From Bacillota bacterium (GTDB lineage Bacteria > Bacillota > Clostridia > Lachnospirales > Anaerotignaceae): 64,000 nt of DNA. Position numbers and translations under genes: made by a program. Numbering within the stretch: position 1 is the first letter of the stretch; every line of letters begins with the position of its first letter. The stretch covers positions 91,107-155,106 of the forward strand of contig JAHZDZ010000005.1 in the NCBI GenBank assembly GCA_019422105.1. Direction: 5' to 3'. The notes beneath the pieces are model-generated. The model was given only the letters and a program-made list of their open reading frames with translations, was not told the origin of the DNA and did no database searches. Positions 59,973 to 64,000 of this stretch are shown here, one piece after another.

Positions 59973-61220
59973 ATGACAAAAGTAGCACAGGGAAGCAGCC
60001 TGAAAAGCTGGTACATTGTATTTATCAGCGCAATGATGGGATGTACGCTGGCTGCCGCTTATCCCCAATTTTCCATGACAGTGGGCAAGCTGTCCGCCGC
60101 AATCCAAATTTCGGAGGAAACGCTTTTATTCGGCGACACAGTAAAGTCCATGTTTATTGTAATTTCCATGCTGGTGTCGGGGGCATTTTATAAAAAGCTG
60201 GGCACCTACAAATTATTTATACTTGCTCTCGTCTGTACAACGCTGCCCCAGTTTGCGGTGCCCTTTTCGCCAAATGTTCCAATCTTTTTTGTTTTAAAGG
60301 CAATGCAGGGCTTTTCCTCCATTATATTCCCCGTGTTTCTTCTCATCATCATGGATACCATGGAGGAGAAGAAAACAGGACTGGCGACGGCAATTTTTAA
60401 CGGCGTCTTCTACGGCGGCGGCGGAATAGGCGGTACCTTCGCCGGATTTGTCATCGCAAAAAGCACCTGGACTATGTCCTTTTACGCCCTCGGCCTTGTA
60501 CAGCTGGCGGTCGGACTTCTTTGGCTTTTGACTGTTCGGGTAAGCACAACAGCAAAGGAGGAGGAGATCTCCGAAAAAAGCAAAGGCTCCAGCGGAATTT
60601 TTTCCAGGCCAATTGTATGGCTTTTGATTGTGGCCTTTTTCTCAACAACCTGGACAATACAGGCCATCACCGTGGACATGCCTCTTTTCGGTGCGTTTCT
60701 TGGCTATGATGAGCTTTCAACAGGAAAAATACTGACCGCTTCCACCATAGGCATGATTGCCTCCTGTCTGGTAAGCGGCAAGGCATCCGATTTTATGGTG
60801 TCCCGCACCGAAAACAAAGCGAGAGGCAGGATTTTGGTATTGATGATGGGGCCATTTATTATACTGGCGTCCATAGCAGTTCTCTTGCTGGCAAACCTTC
60901 AAAGCTTTACTGTATTATACGCGGCAACATTGTTCTTCTCCTTTGGCGCATCCTGGGGCCTTGGCTCCTTTTACTGTACCCTGCCGGAGCTTTTTGACGA
61001 GGAAACCCTTCCTATCGTGACAGGCTTTGCAGGCGGGATCGGAGATATGGGCATGCCTCTGGCGCCCCTGGTTGTTGGCGTCATATTCGGTGTAAAGGGC
61101 TTTTGGAATATCGGCTGGTCCGTCTGCGGCTTCATAGCACTTTTGAGTCTGCTGTCGTGTATCGTACTTTTAAAAATGCAGTCTCCGAAAATGGCTGCAA
61201 AAAAAGCGGCAGAGCAGTAA
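59973..61220 (+). CDS. MFS transporter under sigma-54 control
   Basis: The 415-residue protein has twelve predicted helices and a central cytosolic loop (about 185-215), typical of the major facilitator superfamily. GVFYGGGGIGGTFAGFVI and the second-half GGIGDMGMPLAPLVVGVIFG are family-like. The ATG follows AGGAGG. It is the only plus-strand member of the proposed sigma-54 regulon, divergent from the PAS activator gene. The likely role is import of the inducing compound or export of a product; specificity is unknown. Confidence 0.9.
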   Translation: MTKVAQGSSLKSWYIVFISAMMGCTLAAAYPQFSMTVGKLSAAIQISEETLLFGDTVKSMFIVISMLVSGAFYKKLGTYKLFILALVCTTLPQFAVPFSPNVPIFFVLKAMQGFSSIIFPVFLLIIMDTMEEKKTGLATAIFNGVFYGGGGIGGTFAGFVIAKSTWTMSFYALGLVQLAVGLLWLLTVRVSTTAKEEEISEKSKGSSGIFSRPIVWLLIVAFFSTTWTIQAITVDMPLFGAFLGYDELSTGKILTASTIGMIASCLVSGKASDFMVSRTENKARGRILVLMMGPFIILASIAVLLLANLQSFTVLYAATLFFSFGASWGLGSFYCTLPELFDEETLPIVTGFAGGIGDMGMPLAPLVVGVIFGVKGFWNIGWSVCGFIALLSLLSCIVLLKMQSPKMAAKKAAEQ

Positions 61221-61241
61221 TAAACCGGCAAAGAAACCATA

Positions 61242-61283
61242 AAAGCCATATGTATTTTGAATAATCAAAATACATATGGCTTT
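61242..61283. terminator. Bidirectional terminator between MFS and dacF genes
   Basis: AAAGCCATATGTATTTTGA pairs perfectly over 19 bp with TCAAAATACATATGGCTTT around ATAA. It separates the convergent genes. Confidence 0.92.
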
Positions 61284-61317
61284 CTCTTTGCGAAAACAGC
61301 CAATGTCAGAAAATAAT

Positions 61318-62334
61318 CTATCCCTCTTCCCCTCTTTCGCCGAGAGCTTCGTATATTTTCAAGGCATCCATAATGTGAAAGGGCTGCGTGCTGTGACTGC
61401 CATTGGCTTTTGCCGTGACAAGAATATATTCCTTTCCTCTCACCTCGGCAAGAGAGGCAAGGCAAAGTCCGGCTTCATCCGTAAAACCTGTTTTCCCGCC
61501 CAGAATACGGCCGCCGTGAAAGGACAGTGTATCCGCCGTCTCAACCATAGTGCTTTTCCAGTGTAATCCATCCGCATGACTGTCAAGCGGCGCCGTATTG
61601 AATTGACCTGATATGAATATGCCTCGGAAGGTATCCTTTTGCAGAGCAAAATACAACAGCTTGGCCATATCCTCCGCCGTGGAGTAGTGATTGTCGTCGT
61701 AAAGACCGGTACAGTTGGTAAAATGGGTATGATTCATTCCCAGGCTCACCGCTTTTTCATTCATCAGCTTCACAAAATTCTCCTCTCCCCCCGCCACTCT
61801 TCTGGCAACGGCATTGCAGGCATCCGCCCCGGAGGGAAGCATTACACCGTAGAGAAGCTCCTCAACCGTCACCTCCTCCCCCGGTGAAAATCCTGCCACC
61901 GAGGCATGAGACGCAATCAAACCGTTAAAGTCACTGTCAATAAGCTTCACCGTTTCCTCCATCTCCTTCAGGGAATCCAAAGCGACCAGAACCGTCATCA
62001 TTTTTGTGAGAGAGGCGGGATACATCCTTTCCTCTGCATTTTTTTCAAACAAAACCGACTCGTCCTCAAGAGATACCAAAAATGCGTAGGAGCTGTAAAT
62101 TCCGCTGTCCAGAGAAAGTATACTGTCTCCTGTCTGAAATACGGGCATTTCAGCGGCCGTATCCTTTTCTCCCAGAACCGTTTTCTCCATGGATTTTTTC
62201 GCCGCAGTGACCTTGTACCTGAGCTCTTCCAGAGACTCTCCCGCTTTCTCAATTCCTTTTCCTGCCAGTATGCACAATAAAGCAATCACAAAAATCCGCC
62301 GTAATAGGCTCCCCCTTCTTCTCCTTTTTTTCAT
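61318..62334 (-). CDS. D-alanyl-D-alanine carboxypeptidase (DacF-like)
   Basis: The 338-residue serine peptidase (S11) trims the terminal D-Ala from peptidoglycan peptides outside the membrane. It has a basic start and one membrane helix or uncleaved signal (about 10-25). The catalytic motifs are SLTK (S108-K111), PSGADACNAVAR (the SxN position reads SGA) and KTG in GGKTGFTDEAG. ATG at 62334 follows AAAGGGGG. The long acidic spacer at 45-75 sets the catalytic domain away from the membrane. It lies next to a VanRS-like two-component system on the same strand and may be controlled by it. Confidence 0.92.
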   Translation of the reverse strand: MKKRRRRGSLLRRIFVIALLCILAGKGIEKAGESLEELRYKVTAAKKSMEKTVLGEKDTAAEMPVFQTGDSILSLDSGIYSSYAFLVSLEDESVLFEKNAEERMYPASLTKMMTVLVALDSLKEMEETVKLIDSDFNGLIASHASVAGFSPGEEVTVEELLYGVMLPSGADACNAVARRVAGGEENFVKLMNEKAVSLGMNHTHFTNCTGLYDDNHYSTAEDMAKLLYFALQKDTFRGIFISGQFNTAPLDSHADGLHWKSTMVETADTLSFHGGRILGGKTGFTDEAGLCLASLAEVRGKEYILVTAKANGSHSTQPFHIMDALKIYEALGERGEEG

Positions 62335-62425
62335 TTTTAAGCCCCCTTTGTCTTTATTTAACCACAAAGGAAGGAAGGCTTTTTTAATGAAAGCTTATGC
62401 AAATCTTACATTTTGCTGAATTTTA

Positions 62426-63550
62426 TCACCCTAAGGGCAGAAGCACTGTAATATTTACCGCGTTTGCAAGTCCCTGTGCACAGATACTGCCTCCATGCGC
62501 CTCAATAATGCTTCTTGCAATGGCAAGGCCAAGCCCTGCACCGCCTTTTTGCTGAGATCTGGCGCTGTCAACGCGGAAAAATTTTTCAAACAGTCTGTCT
62601 AAATCCCTCTGGTCAATACTGTCACAGCAATTGGATACACATATCTGTGTCATGTTTCCGGCAAGGGTTACCTCCACTTTTATCTCGCTGCTTTCATAGC
62701 CATAAAAAACGGCATTTTTTAATATGTTGCCAAGAGCTCTCGCCAATTTATCAGAATCTGCCGAAATAGAGATAAATGGATTGCATTTCACCGCGCACAC
62801 CATTTTTTTCTCCTCCATCGCCGGATAAAACTCATCGGTCAGTTGTCTAAGCAGAAGCGACAGATTCAAATCGCTTTTGTTCAGCACAATATTTTGCAGA
62901 TTAAATCGAGTAATGTCAAAAAACTCGTTTATCATTTCCTCCAGCAAAAATGCCTTATCCATAGCTGTTTTCGTATAGGCGGCACGCTTTTCCTCCTCCA
63001 GACCGCCCTCCTGGTTTAACAGACTCAGGTAACCGATAACAGAGGTTAAAGGAGTTTTAATGTCATGGGCCAGATATACAACCAATTCATTTTTTCTTTT
63101 CTCGCTTTCTACCGCTTCCTCCTTCCTTTTCAACAGTTCCTTTTTTACCTCGTTCAGCTTTTTTTCCATAAAGCCAAGCTCCCCCCGCAGCTTTATATTT
63201 TCCTCTTCCCCTGTCAAAAGCTGGTCCACACCTCCTATTATTTCCCTGAAATAGACCAAAAATTTTGACATGGAGAGATAGAAAAACAAAAGGAGCATCA
63301 TAATAAAACCTGCAAACAAATAAATTTCCTTTGGATTGCGGAATAAACGCTGATACAAAACGCAGGCTCTGTCATAGTCCAAACGGAATATCCGGCCGCA
63401 GAAACGGATAAACCATTCCGCAAAAGCATTCTGGAAAATACCGTCTATAAAAATACGCAATATCAAAACACCAAAAATACAGGAGACAACAGCAACCGCC
63501 AATACGCGCAGAAAAATCCGCAAGCGCAATTTTTTAAAATCCTCATACAA
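62426..63550 (-). CDS. Sensor histidine kinase, VanS-like
   Basis: The 374-residue membrane kinase has two helices (about 12-34 and 76-94) around a short outer loop, a coiled linker, the phospho-His H162 in YLAHDIKTPLTSVIGYL and an ATPase domain with GAGLGLAIARSIIEAHGG. The layout matches VanS and related wall-stress kinases. It starts at TTG, overlapping the response regulator by eight bases. The linked carboxypeptidase fits a role in cell-wall sensing. No vanHAX genes are present, so resistance should not be assumed. Confidence 0.92.
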   Translation of the reverse strand: MYEDFKKLRLRIFLRVLAVAVVSCIFGVLILRIFIDGIFQNAFAEWFIRFCGRIFRLDYDRACVLYQRLFRNPKEIYLFAGFIMMLLLFFYLSMSKFLVYFREIIGGVDQLLTGEEENIKLRGELGFMEKKLNEVKKELLKRKEEAVESEKRKNELVVYLAHDIKTPLTSVIGYLSLLNQEGGLEEEKRAAYTKTAMDKAFLLEEMINEFFDITRFNLQNIVLNKSDLNLSLLLRQLTDEFYPAMEEKKMVCAVKCNPFISISADSDKLARALGNILKNAVFYGYESSEIKVEVTLAGNMTQICVSNCCDSIDQRDLDRLFEKFFRVDSARSQQKGGAGLGLAIARSIIEAHGGSICAQGLANAVNITVLLPLG

Positions 63551-64000
63551 TGGTATAGCCCACCCCCCAAACTGTTTTGATAAATTCCCGCCTGATACCC
63601 AGATGGATAATCTTTGTCCTTATATGGCGTATGTGAACCATAACCGTATTATTGCCGTTATAATAACCGTCGCCCCAAACGGCCTGGAATATTTCCTCCG
63701 CTCCAATCACCCTGCCTCTGTTATCACAGAGCATCCAGAGTATAGAGAACTCCGTGGGAGTAAGGGAAAGTTCCAATCCGTTGATGGTACATATATGGGT
63801 ATTCCTGTCCATCATAACCGTTCCAAAGGATATTCTGTCCTGATTTTCCTGTCCGCTGTTATACACACGGAAGCGTCTCAGATGCGCCTTTACCCGTGCC
63901 ACCAGCTCCATAGGCTGAAACGGCTTTGCCATATAATCATCGCCTCCAAGCGAAAGACCAGTTATCTTGTCAATCTCCTCCCCCTTTGCCGAAAGAAATA
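63543..64000 (-). CDS. Response regulator, OmpR/VanR-like, cut by window edge
   Basis: Only the C-terminal 152 residues are in the window. The visible receiver end reads FLSAKGEEIDKITGLSLGG followed by DDYMAKPFQPMELVARV, where K in AKPF is the conserved receiver lysine. The OmpR-type winged helix follows (about the last 100 residues, with LTPTEFSILWMLCDNRG and VMVHIRHIRTKI). The phospho-acceptor Asp is beyond the edge. It overlaps the kinase gene, so the two form one operon. The likely target is the adjacent carboxypeptidase gene. Confidence 0.93.
   Translation of the reverse strand, partial: FLSAKGEEIDKITGLSLGGDDYMAKPFQPMELVARVKAHLRRFRVYNSGQENQDRISFGTVMMDRNTHICTINGLELSLTPTEFSILWMLCDNRGRVIGAEEIFQAVWGDGYYNGNNTVMVHIRHIRTKIIHLGIRREFIKTVWGVGYTIV

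Noticed and set aside
62426..64000. Vancomycin resistance operon
   Set aside because: Only kinase, regulator and a carboxypeptidase are visible. No vanH, vanA/B-type ligase or vanX is present in the window.

Overview
This window is chromosomal DNA from an anaerobic, endospore-forming member of the Clostridia, probably Lachnospirales-like; the genus cannot be fixed from the sequence alone. Supporting this are ylbJ, yabP, yabQ, sigH and a BclA-like collagen protein, together with T-box leaders, sigma-54 enhancer-binding activators, a NrdD-like glycyl-radical fragment and the Firmicutes order murA-ftsQ-DUF881-sbp-ftsZ. No rRNA, prophage, insertion sequence or CRISPR array was seen. The right end cuts a response-regulator gene; the left end lies in tandem repeats.

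Layout. 1-300 is an 83-bp tandem repeat. 0.4-8.7 kb holds tmcAL, a PadR-controlled FtsW-like gene, a multi-PAS diguanylate cyclase and ylbJ. 8.7-13.3 kb is the division and wall cluster (murA to ftsZ, minus strand). 13.4-15.8 kb has a small zinc-ribbon protein, the NrdD-like fragment, a LarA-type racemase and tRNA-Thr. 15.9-23.1 kb is the housekeeping cluster ispF / T-box / cysE-cysS-mrnC / rlmB-rae1-sigH, with an AEC transporter inserted. 23.2-27.8 kb has a structured repeat, the collagen-like gene, tRNA-Met and mazG-HU-rqcP-yabP-yabQ-divIC. 27.8-38 kb carries an ABC exporter, a MerR / amino-acid symporter / PLP-lyase group, nth, a DUF4080 radical-SAM gene and repeat-rich spacers. 38.2-44.2 kb is serine synthesis (serC-serA-DUF1015) behind a T-box, and a lone trpB2 behind a Trp-type T-box. 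44.2-51.4 kb has an orphan sigma-54 activator, yjdF with a probable leader RNA, an AEC transporter divergent from a LysR gene, and a YfcC carrier.

52.1-61.2 kb is the most distinctive region. One PAS-type sigma-54 activator is surrounded by three good -24/-12 promoters. They drive a urea transporter / nitrilase / amidohydrolase operon, an unrecognised membrane protein and an MFS transporter. Two of the promoters share a conserved tandem upstream motif. This looks like a compact regulon for uptake and hydrolysis of an unidentified nitrogen compound.

61.3-64 kb holds a D,D-carboxypeptidase and a VanRS-like two-component system.

The non-coding DNA is unusually structured. There are two 117-bp cloverleaf-like repeats 36.5 kb apart, a dispersed double-hairpin family whose stems differ but keep pairing, and a third spacer repeat family.
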